A program made the position numbers and the translations under genes. Of a stretch of DNA of 64,000 nucleotides, positions 53,718 to 64,000 are shown piece by piece (the stretch's first letter is position 1; every line of letters begins with the position of its first letter). Under the pieces are notes generated by a model. It did not search any database. It was given only the letters and a program-made list of their open reading frames with translations, and was not told where the DNA came from. The DNA comes from Pseudocercospora fijiensis CIRAD86 (lineage: Eukaryota > Ascomycota > Dothideomycetes > Mycosphaerellales > Mycosphaerellaceae): contig NW_006921536.1 of assembly GCF_000340215.1 (NCBI RefSeq), positions 322,886-386,885 on the forward strand, written 5' to 3'.

Positions 53718-53914
53718 TATAAGAAGGGTTATATTAGTAGGTAGATAGGGTAGTAGTAGGTACAAGTAGTATTCGATAAGGATCTAGGAGGAGAGGGAGG
53801 AAGGTAGGAGAGTTAGCCTAACGCTAAGCACTAAGCCCTGCCTAAGGCATTAAGACCCTAGCTTTACTCGGCCTAGTTATATGCTAATTACGTGTAGCCT
53901 CTTTAGCCCTAATA
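53718..53914 (-). repeat. LTR (3' LTR in element orientation)
   Basis: 197 bp. It differs from the other LTR at about ten positions, all transitions. Confidence 0.88.
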
Positions 53915-56115
53915 TACGCTTCCCTTCTAAAGGCCGCGCCCTCGTAGCCTGCCTATATTCTAATCTCGACCTCCGTTACTGCTAACTTAGCAAATCTAAT
54001 AAGCTGTTTAGCCCGCGCTAAATTAAATACTTAACTACCTAATTATATAACTATATTAAACCTTACCTCTAATATAATACAACGTGCAACTCTAACTACG
54101 CTATTCTTATATATAATAAAGTAATATATATCTACGAGAATTAAGGGCCTTCGACTAATTACAATACGAGCGCGTCTCCCTACTATAATAGGTAGACGTA
54201 CGAGGTATTGTAGCCCTGCCTCCGCTCTAAGTAATATTATACCGAGTTCTTTGCGTCTACTCTTAAAAGACCTAGAATGTCCGCTCCGAGGGTTGTTCTT
54301 GTTATTACGAGGGCTATTGTTTACTATCGTAGTTTTACTAGCCCTAATTAGTTAGGTTTAGCAGCCTTTAATTGTTAATCTTATCTTATCTTTTCAGAAA
54401 AAACACAGCTCGTCTAGTTTCTATAGGTAAAGGCTATTATAAGTACAGTAGTAGAGGTTCGTCTCGCTTAAAGGGTTAGATAGATCGAGGAGTAACCTAT
54501 TATTCGCAAGATCGACCCTAGCTAGCTTAGCTCTATAGTTTTTGCCTTTAGTTAGTCTATTAGTCGCTTAATCTTTTAGGCGGCTTAAAGTTTTGATTAA
54601 AGTTTTAATTAAACCTTTAATATAGCTATTCTTTTGACTTAGCCGGTAGGGTACGCTCCGGCTCGTAGTATAGGTAAGGTTGTATCTATAGGCGCAGCGA
54701 TAATAGCAAGTAATGTTAATAATAGCGGCGCTAGTCGTCTTAGCGCTAACTTCACTTTCTTCTAGTTTCCTTCTTTAACTAATAACAACTCGGCAATACC
54801 GTTACTAATATAGCTATATCCTTCCTTTCTTAAATAGCAATACACTCCGCAATACTGTTACTAATATAGCCGCGCCGGCCGCGCTGCCCTCGCCGATTGC
54901 CTAGGCCTCGATAGAATAAGGGAACAAGAGAGGGACTTAAACACTAGGAGAAGGGCCTCGTAGGGCGCGTTAGTAGAGAGGTAGTTTCCTAAAAGAGTAG
55001 CGAATAGTTGACGCGTTATAGCGCGCTTGTTAACACTCGGTACGCGTTCACTATAGTAGTATAGTCCTATTGTCCTAGTTTGCCGGCCTCTAATTAGTTA
55101 GCTAATAATATCCCGGAGGTACTATTAATCTTAGGCGACATTATAGGCCCTTAGCCTTCTTCTTATTCTTTATACTAGTCTAATACTTATCTAATAACTT
55201 AGTTATGTCTTTAAAAGAGGCTTTAGCTTCCTACGAGTCCTATTTAGGTAAATAGCCTTGCTATCTTAATAGGTACTCCTTCTTACCTTTCCTAGTCTAG
55301 TACTATAGGATACGTTCTATAGACTATAGCTCTTTACTATTAGCTAGTATGTCCTCGGATTTAGTAGGTGCTTTATCCCCTTCGCGTAGGTAGTACGGCT
55401 TAAGAAGGGATATATAGAAGGTGTTATAGATAGTATAATAAGGTAGAAGCTACAACTAATAGGCCTAGCTATTGCCCTTCGGTTCTCGGATTCGGAATAG
55501 GCTAATAAACCGTAGTACTAGTTTAGGGCGTGTTTTGCTATCGGGTAATAGGTGTTTGCGGATACGGAGGTTCTTTATACTAAGCATAACTATATCGCCT
55601 TGCTTAAAGGTTATCGGTATATAACGCTTATCGTAGTAGGTCTTTTAGTACTCTTAAGCCTTTGTTAGCTTCTTAGCTATCTTAGCATAGATTTCTCGTA
55701 TCTTTTGAACCCTCTTAATAGCCGCTAGTGTCTTAGGTTAACCCGCTTCCCTTTCCTTACGCTCGGCCTCGAGCGATAGGGGGTCTTATAGCATAGCAGC
55801 GTTTTAGCCTATTATAGCTATATATAGTAACACCTTAGTTAATAAGTGGACGCTATTATTATATACGAATTTAGCTAGCTATAGGAGGTTAACCTAGTCG
55901 TTAGGGTTCTCGTTAATATAACTACGTAGGTACTGCTATAGGGTAGCATTCTGCCTCTCGGTTTAGCTATCTATCTATAGATAGAAGGCTATAGATAGCC
56001 GATACTTAAGTCTTAGCTGTAGGCATATCTTACTCTAATAGTAAGATATAAATATCGAGCCTCGGTTAGAAACTATCCCCTTAGGGGTTCCCTAATAGGT
56101 ATAGAAGATGTTGTT

Positions 56116-56316
56116 CTATAGCGCTTCTACTATATTAATAGAAGTCCAATCCTTCCGAGTAGGGATATAACGAGCGCCTTTAGTAAACCGATCTACTATA
56201 ACAAGGATAGTATTGTACACGTCCTTACTGCCCCTACGCTTAGTAGGAGGAAGGCCTATAATAAAGTCTATTATAAGCTCTGCAAATGGTTTCTTTAGGA
56301 CAGGAAGTAAAGACAA
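56116..56316 (-). pseudogene. Integrase fragment of the Gypsy element
   Basis: 66 codons with the integrase-core signature around the first catalytic Asp: LIIDFIIGLPPTKR, then YNTILVIVDRFTKGARYIP. Stops lie on both sides. The usual DxxTxLP is read as DFIIGLP, consistent with a Thr-to-Ile RIP change. Confidence 0.85.
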
Positions 56317-57846
56317 CTCCCCGAATAGTAAGTGCTTAGGTGCTTTAACTCGCTAGTATACTATATAGGTCTGTATATATTCCTTTATATGCCGCTTACT
56401 ATTTAGCTAGTAGTATATACGCGATAGTAACTCGTGCGACCTCTCTATACTATAGTAACTAACGAGCTTACTATTATAGTGCCTCTTTAAAAGTTCTTAC
56501 CTAATCGATTGTTTAGCGGGGATATAGTATCTACCCTTGAACTTTAAGTAACCCTTATCGTCGATCGACTAGTTATTACTCTTACTAGATCGAGTCTTTC
56601 GTCTACTTATAAGCTTATCGATACGTTTAGTAGCAAAGGCGTCTCTCTACTAAGCACGTAATAGCTTATCTATAAACAATTAACCGTCCCTATTTATAAG
56701 GTTATTTAATAGTACCCTCGCTATCGAACGAGGTACGTATTATATATATCTAATAGTACTAGTAGCCGGAACTACTGCAACCTCTTCTATAGTACTATCG
56801 CTATATAGACTATTACTATAGATAGCAATATCCTTAATCGAGTTATTATAGCTCGAGCGATCTACGTCCTTTCTTTTAATATATACTAAAAGAACGACAA
56901 CTCCGCTATAGTATTTGTTGCCGCCGCGGGGTCCGGAAGTCCGCTTATCCTACGCTTGCTTTATAGCAAGGTCTATAGCAATCTTATACTATAGGGTTGG
57001 AAATAAAGAATTAATATACTAGGTCTCGCTATCGTAATTAGGTCGCCTTAATAGGCTATTAGTAGGGTTGCTTACGCCTAGCCGATATAATATATTAAAA
57101 TTAAACCTAGCGAGGTAGACGGCCTATCTAGCCTATCGACCTATAACCCTAGTAACCTTAGTAATACTACGGAGGTTGTTATAGTCCGTATAGACCTAAA
57201 TCGCATATTAGGCCCTATCGAGGTAGTGCCTCTAATACTTAAAGGCCTCGATAATAGCTAGCAATTCTTACTCGTAGGTCTCGTAGCGACGCTTAGCGTT
57301 AATTATCTTTCTCGAGAAGAAGGCAATTAGGTACTAGTAGGTATTATTAGCCTGTTATAATATAATAGCTAATATAGCGAACTGTAAAGCGTTAGTCTTA
57401 ATACGGATCTGCTTGCTTAGTATAAAATAGTATAATAGGGGGACTTTAGTAAAGCGTTGCTTTAGACTATTAAAAGCGGCTTATGCTCTATTAGTCTATT
57501 TAAACTCTCTAGTCGGGTTAGCTTTGGTTTTAGTAAGCTTAGTTAGTAGTATTATATGCCTCGAATAGCCCTTAATAAATCGGCGATAGAAGTTAGCAAA
57601 ACCGAGGAACGACTATAGCTCCTTAATTAACGTAGGAATAGGCCATTTAGTAATAGTTTTAATCCGATTAGGATTAGCCTTAACACCCTTAGTTAATACG
57701 AGGAAGCCGAGGAATAACACCTCTTTAGCAGCAAAGGTACATTTAGAAGGCTTGCAATATAAGCTATAGGCTCGTAGGCGATCGAGCACCTTACAAACTA
57801 CAGCCTAGTACTCCGTAATGTTAGGGGAGTATATATAAACTAGGAT

Positions 57847-58368
57847 GTTATCTAGGTAAACTATACAGAGGTAGTCTAATAGGCCCGAAAGGGCCCGATT
57901 AATATAGGACTAGAATGTTGTAGGGGCATTAGCTAGACTAAATAGTATAACTAAGTACTCGAAATAGCTATAGCGAGTGCGAAAGGCTATCTTCTATTTA
58001 TCGCCCTTGCGAATACAGATGCGATAATAGGCGTCCTTAATGTCTAATATAGTATAGTAGTAGGCACTAGAAAGGCGATCGAGGGTCTTATTAATAAGTA
58101 GAAGTAGATAGCGGTCTTTAATAGTAACAGTATTAAGTCTACGGTAATTAACGTATAAACGTAGGCTACTATCCTTCTTTAGTATAAATAGGATAGGTGC
58201 ACTAGCAGGGCTGTTACTATACCGAATGCGGCTATTAGCTAGGTTTTCCTCTAGGTACTTACGTAGTATAGCAAGCTCTCGTTTACTAAGGTTATAGAGG
58301 GGACTAAAAGGAACCTCCTTGCCCTCTATAATATTAATCTTATAATCCGTCTCTTTAAATATAGGCAA
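57847..58368 (-). pseudogene. Reverse transcriptase fragment of the Gypsy element
   Basis: The open part (57994-58368) carries family motifs: FSPLYNLSKRELAILRKYL, SNSPASAPILFILKKDSSLR, LYVNYRRLNTVTIKDRY and LDIKDAYYRI. Farther along, at 57847-57858, the catalytic motif reads Y-L-D-N, so the second catalytic Asp is Asn (GAC to AAC), as RIP on the opposite strand would give. Not functional. Confidence 0.88.
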
Positions 58369-59135
58369 TGTCGATGCTAGGTAGTGTTTAAATATATTAA
58401 TATAGGTCTCTCGGATAGGCTCTAGTATACGAGCAAGCTAATTAGGATTATTAGGGGGCACAAGTTTATCGTTATTACTACCGAGCAAATCGGCAGTTAG
58501 ATTAGCTAAGGCGGAGGCTAGTATTAGGTTGCTAATAAATAGGACCCTAATATCGTTAGGGCACTCGCTAACATTAATGTATTTAATATCCTCTTTCCTA
58601 GCGATTCTAAATCGCTACTTCTAAATGCCTAAGTCTATAGCTATAGCGTAGTACTTAAGAATAGGGTTGCTAATAACAATATTAGATAGAAGGCTATCTA
58701 TATCTACTACGTAGGTAGTAAAGTTTAGTAGGCGCTTATTGCCGAGGTCGTCTCTTAGGGCTATATAGATATAGTAGGCTCCGTAGGTTAAGTGCCGAGC
58801 GTTATTAAACTAAGCAAGGGTTGGTAGGTTAGTCCTAGGCAGTTATCGAAGGTCTAATTGCTTAGCTAGGCGATAGCTAATAAGGGCACTAACTAAATTT
58901 CCTAGATCTAGTATAACCTTAGTCTTATAGTTAGTTCTATGCGTATCTAGTGCGAGACAGGTACGTATAATAGCTAGTACAATATCGATAGTCTTACGCC
59001 GTATAAGGCTAATAGTTAGTGCGGCGCTTATTCTTTTTTCGAAGGTTAGCCTATAGGGGTAGCGTTAGCCGCTAAGAGGTGCTTTCGGTGTTTAGCGGAA
59101 GTATAGTTAATTCGGGCCTAGTCCTTAGGTTTGTC

Positions 59136-59177
59136 GCATTAGCCTAGTAGATAGCTAGTGCTATTACAATTAAAGCA
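59136..59177 (-). pseudogene. Gag zinc knuckle of the Gypsy element, His replaced by Tyr
   Basis: Fourteen codons with the spacing C-x2-C-x4-Y-x4-C. The Tyr stands where the CCHC knuckle has His (CAT to TAT, a RIP change), and one x codon is TAG. Confidence 0.65.
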
Positions 59178-59849
59178 CTTTAATCTAGTTAGTAGACTGC
59201 CGTAGCTGTTGTTATTAGTTAAGCGGTTAGCGTTATAAGGATACGAGCCCCTTCTACGGCCTCTATTATAGCCTCCTCTATATAGCCGCCGGCTACGGCC
59301 TCTTCTACGATCGTTACTATTCCTATTATTAGTATTGTTGTCTTAGTAGGAACCTTAGTTTCCTCCGCGGCTACGGTTGCTATAGTTGCTAGTAGGTCGG
59401 ATCCTTAATTCTAGTCGTTGCTAGAGCTAGATAGCTCGTTTAGCTGTTTCTACCTCGACTATAAATTAAATGCGTATTAGGTTAGTCTATTCGAACATAC
59501 AGCGGCAGTCCAATTTAAGGACTAATTCCTATCGCAATTTAGGGCGTATTTCGGAAATCTAGATAGAGTCGGTCTTAGCTAGCAGATCGTCCTCGAGAGT
59601 CTTTAAATAGGCCTTAAATAAGCGGGCCGATTAATTAGTCTTTTGTTTAGCTCGAAGGTATTAGTTCTAAGCGTGTTATTGCCTTAGTATAGGGTTTCTA
59701 AGGGTGTCTAGCATAATAGTTTTATAGGTCTGCTACTAAATAGCGGTCTAGTCGTCGAGGGAGTCGAAATAGTTATCCTATATACGCTTTAGGTCGCTAT
59801 TAATATACTATATAGCGTATACGACTAAGGAGTAGTCGTCTAGTAGCGC

Positions 59850-60242
59850 TAGACCCCGCAGTGGTTCGGTTTGCGAACCATAGAACGTATATGGTTTGGT
59901 TTCTTGGCGGTACCCCTCCGGTTTGGTTCCGGTTTGGTTTTTTACCCCGCTGGTCTGAGCCGGTTTCCGAGAGAATCCGACCAAACTGCGACGACATACG
60001 ACGACCTCGGATCGGGTCCGGGGGCTAAATATTGCATACGCTACACGGTTGCATCTGTGTTCCAGGCTGTTTAGACGTGTCCCGGCGTGTTCCGGCGTGT
60101 TTTAGGTCGGGTTTTTGTCTGTGGCCGGCACGTGGCCGGCAAACCGGTCCGTGCACCGGTTTCTTGGCAAACCAAACCAAACCAAACCAGAATTTCGGCT
60201 TGGCAAACCAAACCAAACCAACCCGGACCACTGCGGGGTCTA
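59850..60242. mobile_element. hAT-like MITE, copy 2 (393 bp)
   Basis: Same ends as copy 1 (TAGACCCCGCAGTGGT). Flanked by AGTAGCGC on both sides (59842-59849 and 60243-60250). It differs from copy 1 by a small internal indel (near 60022-60042) and about ten mostly transition changes. It lies in the gag region of the Gypsy element. Confidence 0.87.
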
Positions 60243-61028
60243 AGTAGCGCTCTTAGTATATTGCGCTAGTTAAGTTTATAGTTACGAATATAGTCGTTAT
60301 ACTGCTTTCGACTAGAGCTATTAAATATAGTATAGTTCTTAAGTTTAGCATCCTTCTTCTAGATAGGTAGCGAGGAAGGTCCTACTATTAGTTTAGCATT
60401 AGTTGTTAGAGCCTCCTATAGGCGGCGAATTTCGAGGAGATTATCCTTTAGCTATTATTCTTAGCGCAAGGTAGTAAGCCTATTTTAGGTAGCTTCTTAA
60501 AGTCTCGCTACTAGCTAGGGGCCGAAGGCTAGCTAGCTATATCGTCGATTAATAATATTATTAAGAATATCGTTAATAGGCAATTCTATATTATTACCTA
60601 GAATTATAGGTTCTTCTTTAGTAGGCCCTCTAGTAGGCTCTTTAGTAGGAGGCACTTTAGTAGGCACTTTAGTAGGTACTATACTACTAGCGTTGTCGTT
60701 GCTAGCGCTACTAGCGGTAGTACGGTTGTTATTGCTTCGTAATAAGCCGGCTATTATAATAAGGGGTAGTACTAATAATATATTATAGGCCCCTATAGTA
60801 CGGATATAGCGGAATTAGTAGATATCGGCTTAGTACGATTAACTTAGTATAATAGGCCGTATAGAAGGCCTTGCTTAATAATTAGTATAGTTATTTAGTA
60901 GAATAGTACGTATAGGTCCCGTTCTTTAGGCGTAATATAGTTAAATCGATAGTTTCCGTAGCTATACCGCTAAAAGCTTAAAATAAGGACTATCTAGCTA
61001 CTACCCTTAAAGGGTAGATCGAATACTA

Positions 61029-61225
61029 TATAAGAAGGGTTATATTAGTAGGTAGATAGGGTAGTAGTAGGTATAAGTAGTATTCGATAAAGATCTAAGA
61101 GAAGAGGGAGGAAGGTAGGAGAGTTAGCCTAACGCTAAGCGCTAAGCCCTACCTAAGGTATTAAGACCCTAGCTTTACTCGGCCTAGTTATATACTAATT
61201 ACGTATAGCCTCTTTAGCTCTAATA
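61029..61225 (-). repeat. LTR (5' LTR in element orientation)
   Basis: 197 bp, partner of 53718-53914. Right-hand flank TTTCC is the target duplication. Confidence 0.88.
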
Positions 61226-61480
61226 TTTCCTTACTAAAATCGTCGCTTTTGTTCTTTTTAGGCGCGTCTACTATATCGTCGTCGCCCTCGAGTACGAAAT
61301 CGCCCTAGGCAGCCTCCGCTATTCTCTCCGCCGCCGGCAGTAGTAGTACTACTAAGTTCGATAGAACCGAAGCTATATTATACGAAGAGAGGGCAATATC
61401 GATAAATACTAGCAATCTTAGTAATAGAAACGATAAAAGAGCCGGCGACAGCGATGCGGAAGAATGTAAACAAAACAATG

Positions 61481-62702
61481 GAACGCGTTACGCGTAGCAG
61501 GAGTCGGGCGGACCTTGGCCTATTCACCGACGCCGTGTACACGGACTGGCGACGCATGCGGTACTAAATGTGCCTCCTTGCTTCCAATGATTCTTCCCCG
61601 ACTGCCACTCACACGTACGACTTTAACACAATCTAGAGACAATCTTCAAAGAGCGCTCGTGTAGCACAGTCACACTAATGTGTCGTGCAAATGGCAGCTC
61701 GTTTTCCAAAGATCTATACAGTCAGTGGATGCAACTCCACACTAATACACTGAAACAGGACGAATTGTCTTGCAACTCTGCGGGTTGTAAGACCCGAGCC
61801 GGCCTTTCGGGAGAGATATGAATTCGAAGTAGCGGCAATTTCGAGGTGAAGCCTCGACCGAACGACCCGTTCCCTGATCCTGTACCTCATCCTCCCCCGA
61901 TGCGCGAATCCCTTCAGTAGCAAGGACGGGCTGTTCAGCTTCGCGTGCCACTCTGCCCTTACGATAAGGAGGCACGATTTTCAAGAGCAGTCATTGTGGT
62001 GTTCTGAGTCAATGGACCAGAACCGAGCAGCAAGCTCAGTTAGCAAGGGTAACACGGCCTTTAGCCAGCTCCAGAGGGACAATTCCTGGTAGTCAACAGA
62101 GGTAGTTGGCGACGGCACGTTTCTGGCCTCAATGCTATCATGGCTAACACGATACCAAATGAACGACATACTAGCGTAGAGCTGGCTGGATGGGCTTTGG
62201 CAAGGACAATCAGAGTTCCGGAGCGAGGATACATTGGCACGATCTGCGCTATTGCACCACTTCAACTTGCAGCTCAGTGGTACAAGCAACGCCAAACTTG
62301 GGGCAAGCTGGAGTGGTGTCGAGCGGCCGGAGCTGCAATATATACAGAGCAAAGGCATAGCAGAGTTTGACGTGAGTTGAAACTTGGAAGCATTACAAAG
62401 CAGATACGACGATCACTCCCAACACCACAGCGGCATTTTCGTTTTCAGTAACAGCCGACTCCATAAAAGTAAAGCGTCTTCTGCTGTTGCACGGTTCCGC
62501 CAAGCTCCGCATGACGTTGGTTGTGCCCTTCGGCGTGATTGCCCCACCGAGGGCAAGAGCTCGAAGTTCAGGTCTCGTTGAGCACATCCATCATATAAGA
62601 ACTTGGCCAAGTGTGATTGCAAGATTAAGACCCTGAGAGACCTCAAGAGCAGCTACGCATCATACACACTCTCAACCACTCGGCATATCATCAAGCACAG
62701 GG
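61481..62702. other. Intergenic
   Basis: About 1.2 kb of normal-composition DNA between the repeat block and the epimerase gene. An open frame at 62140-62370 (HTSVELAGWALARTIRVPER) looks weakly coding but has no partner exon or family that I know; it could be a gene remnant. Confidence 0.35.
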
Positions 62703-63743
62703 ATGTCTGGAAAGAAGGCATTGGTCATTGGCCCTGGCTTCATCGGCTGGAACGTGCTAGATCTTCTGCTCTCTGATGGCTACGCTGTCACTGCATATGT
62801 CCGCCGAAGGGAGCACGGCACTCAGTTGGCAGCCTCAGGAGCTTCCGTGGTTATGGGTGATTTGGAAGACAGCTCCAAGATCACTGAGCAAGTCTTGCAA
62901 CACGACATTACCTTTCACACTGCAACGGCAGACCACCTACCCAGCGTTGAGGCAGTCCTTGAGGCGATCAAGCAGCGAGCCGCTAAAGGCCTTCTGACAA
63001 CTTTCATTCACACTTCCGGTACAAGCGTGCTCGATGACGGCTCGTTCAGTGCCTACAAGAGTGACAAAATCTACTACGACAACAAGCGTGCCGAAGTCGA
63101 CGCCGTGGCCGACGATGCTCCCCACCGACCAATCGATCTTGCCATTGTGAAAGCCCAGAACGAATTGGGTGACAAAGCCAAGATAGCGATCATGATTCCA
63201 CCCCTGATATATGGCTTCAACCCAAGACACAGACGTCTATCAATCCAGATCCCCACTTTGACGCGCTTCGCGCTGAAACACGGCTATGCGGCTTATGTTG
63301 GCAAAGGTCAGGGAGTCGAGTCGAACATCCACGTGATGGACCTGGCTCGGGCATACATCGTCCTGCTTCACCATCTCGAGAAGGTCACTCCAAAAGATAC
63401 GTTGGAGAATCCATACTATTTCTGCGAGTGCACTGGTGATGATGAGCCATCTTGGTACGAGGTTGCCAAAGTGATTGGCGAAGGTCTTCATAAGGCAGGG
63501 AAGATGGAGGATGCAGAGCCAAGAGAGCTTATGAAAGAGCTTTGGGGCGATGCATTTGCGGACTTTACTGCTGCTGTTATCGGTCTCAACAGCAGGAGCC
63601 GAGCGTTGAGGCTACGAGAACTTGGATGGAAGCCAAGAGAGAAGGATTGGAAAACCTCATTTCTTGAAGACGAACTGCCTGAGATTCTGAAAGAGGAGCA
63701 AGGTGACTTCGCAGGCTACACGGGCATTGTGACTTCGAAGTAA
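62703..63743 (+). CDS. NAD-dependent epimerase/dehydratase family (extended SDR)
   Basis: Single exon, 346 aa, complete. Seen: the nucleotide motif GPGFIGWNV at about residues 10-18 (GxGxxG type) after beta-1; an Arg-rich end of beta-2 (VRRREHG), suggesting NADP; VMGDLED; FIHTSGTSVLDDG with the catalytic Ser/Thr; and IPPLIYG. The active-site Tyr-Lys pair may be YKSDK or YYDNK near residue 120-129. C-terminal features include HVMDLARAYIVLL and a Trp-rich ending. The family includes atypical NmrA-like and reductase members; the substrate is not known. Confidence 0.85.
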   Translation: MSGKKALVIGPGFIGWNVLDLLLSDGYAVTAYVRRREHGTQLAASGASVVMGDLEDSSKITEQVLQHDITFHTATADHLPSVEAVLEAIKQRAAKGLLTTFIHTSGTSVLDDGSFSAYKSDKIYYDNKRAEVDAVADDAPHRPIDLAIVKAQNELGDKAKIAIMIPPLIYGFNPRHRRLSIQIPTLTRFALKHGYAAYVGKGQGVESNIHVMDLARAYIVLLHHLEKVTPKDTLENPYYFCECTGDDEPSWYEVAKVIGEGLHKAGKMEDAEPRELMKELWGDAFADFTAAVIGLNSRSRALRLRELGWKPREKDWKTSFLEDELPEILKEEQGDFAGYTGIVTSK

Positions 63744-64000
63744 AACAGCAAATGAATCAATGCGCGCCCTACGCCATCGAGTGATTCTGAGTCTATCGTC
63801 TTCTCCATTTGTTTGCCCTATGCTGTGCCGACGAAGGCCGACACTCGACATCGAAGAAGTCGCATATCCTGATCGCGCTTCCAGCCAACACGTCCTCTGT
63901 CGGCGGGTCAGGCAGACTTCATGTGCTTCTCTCTCAAGATCGCCAAGCGCCTCATAAACTCCCGGGAATCGTCAAATCGGCGCCCATCTGCTGCGCTGCC
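63744..64000. other. 3' flank at window end
   Basis: 257 bases with no supported gene; an open frame at 63760-63957 has no domain support. Confidence 0.35.

Larger units (their letters stand above)
53718..61225 (-). mobile_element. Ty3/Gypsy LTR retrotransposon, complete in structure, inactivated by RIP
   Basis: 7508 bp with LTRs at 53718-53914 and 61029-61225 and a 5-bp target duplication TTTCC (53713-53717 and 61226-61230). Ends TATAAG..CTAATA fit an original TG..CA changed by RIP. On the minus strand the order is gag zinc knuckle (59136-59177), reverse transcriptase (57994-58368 and on to 57847), integrase (56116-56316). RT before integrase defines Ty3/Gypsy. The whole inside is full of stops. 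It is inserted in the MULE and itself contains MITE copy 2. Confidence 0.88.
50060..61480 (-). mobile_element. RIP-degraded Mutator-like element (MULE), split by later insertions
   Basis: The older host repeat: about 50060-53717 plus about 61231-61480, minus strand, TA-rich with TAG stops. Translated on the minus strand, 52002-52028 reads FIDAIYKTN, matching the MULE transposase core D-A-T-Y-K-T-N. Next comes a stretch with IKDKYSIIRAVAY, then TNDLAAERRAIRLAFPTTKH (about 51790-51845), the second conserved block of the MULE domain. Farther on, INESFYAYLK resembles the usual ESFxxxLK. Limits are approximate; I did not find sure terminal repeats. The GTA microsatellite at about 50079-50102 lies near the left edge. 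Confidence 0.6.

Overview
The window is nuclear DNA from a filamentous ascomycete, most likely a dothideomycete of the Mycosphaerella type (the class is an inference). The evidence is dense genes with short GT-AG introns (about 50-95 nt) carrying CTRAY branch sites, fungal regulator families (Zn2Cys6, bZIP), and repeats mutated almost only by transitions in the manner of repeat-induced point mutation (RIP). A run of 100 N at 9484-9583 is a scaffold gap of unknown size. The roughly 500 bases before it look like poor-quality contig-end sequence.

Layout. 0.2-8.96 kb: an AIG2-like cyclotransferase-fold protein, a PQ-loop membrane protein, a Gln-rich ORF, a bZIP regulator with HapX-like features, and a regulator combining C2H2 and Zn2Cys6 fingers. 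9.6-17.6 kb: a PhoD-like phosphatase cut by the gap, a GFA-domain protein, an M18 aminopeptidase, a secreted thioredoxin-reductase-like flavoprotein and a short-chain dehydrogenase, followed by a 303-bp inverted-repeat element with a 10-bp target duplication. 18.8-29.9 kb: Vps18, a Cys-rich secreted-protein candidate broken at a G run, an interrupted tRNA-Pro gene, an ankyrin protein, a single-pass membrane protein, Prp45/SNW1 and Yih1/IMPACT. 30-35.6 kb: a Ser-rich protein and long gene-poor DNA with four unrelated short tandem repeats. 35.6-39.4 kb: a RIP-degraded unclassified element. 41-49.7 kb: Xrn1, an RbAp48-type WD40 protein and an F-box protein. 50-61.5 kb: a nest of repeats in which a Mutator-like element is split by a complete Ty3/Gypsy retrotransposon (target duplication TTTCC), and two copies of a short hAT-like element (8-bp target duplications) sit inside them. 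62.7-63.7 kb: an NAD-dependent epimerase-family protein.

Most genes are housekeeping and unrelated in function: vacuolar traffic and proteolysis (Vps18, M18 peptidase), RNA splicing and decay (Prp45, Xrn1), chromatin (WD40) and translation control (Yih1). I see no secondary-metabolite cluster.

The most unusual feature is at 23896-24034. It is a tRNA-Pro(UGG) gene that folds perfectly once two insertions are removed. One is a normal 13-nt tRNA intron after the anticodon. The other is a 54-nt insertion in the T-loop that starts GTGAGT, contains CTAAT and ends TAG, which is the profile of a spliceosomal intron.
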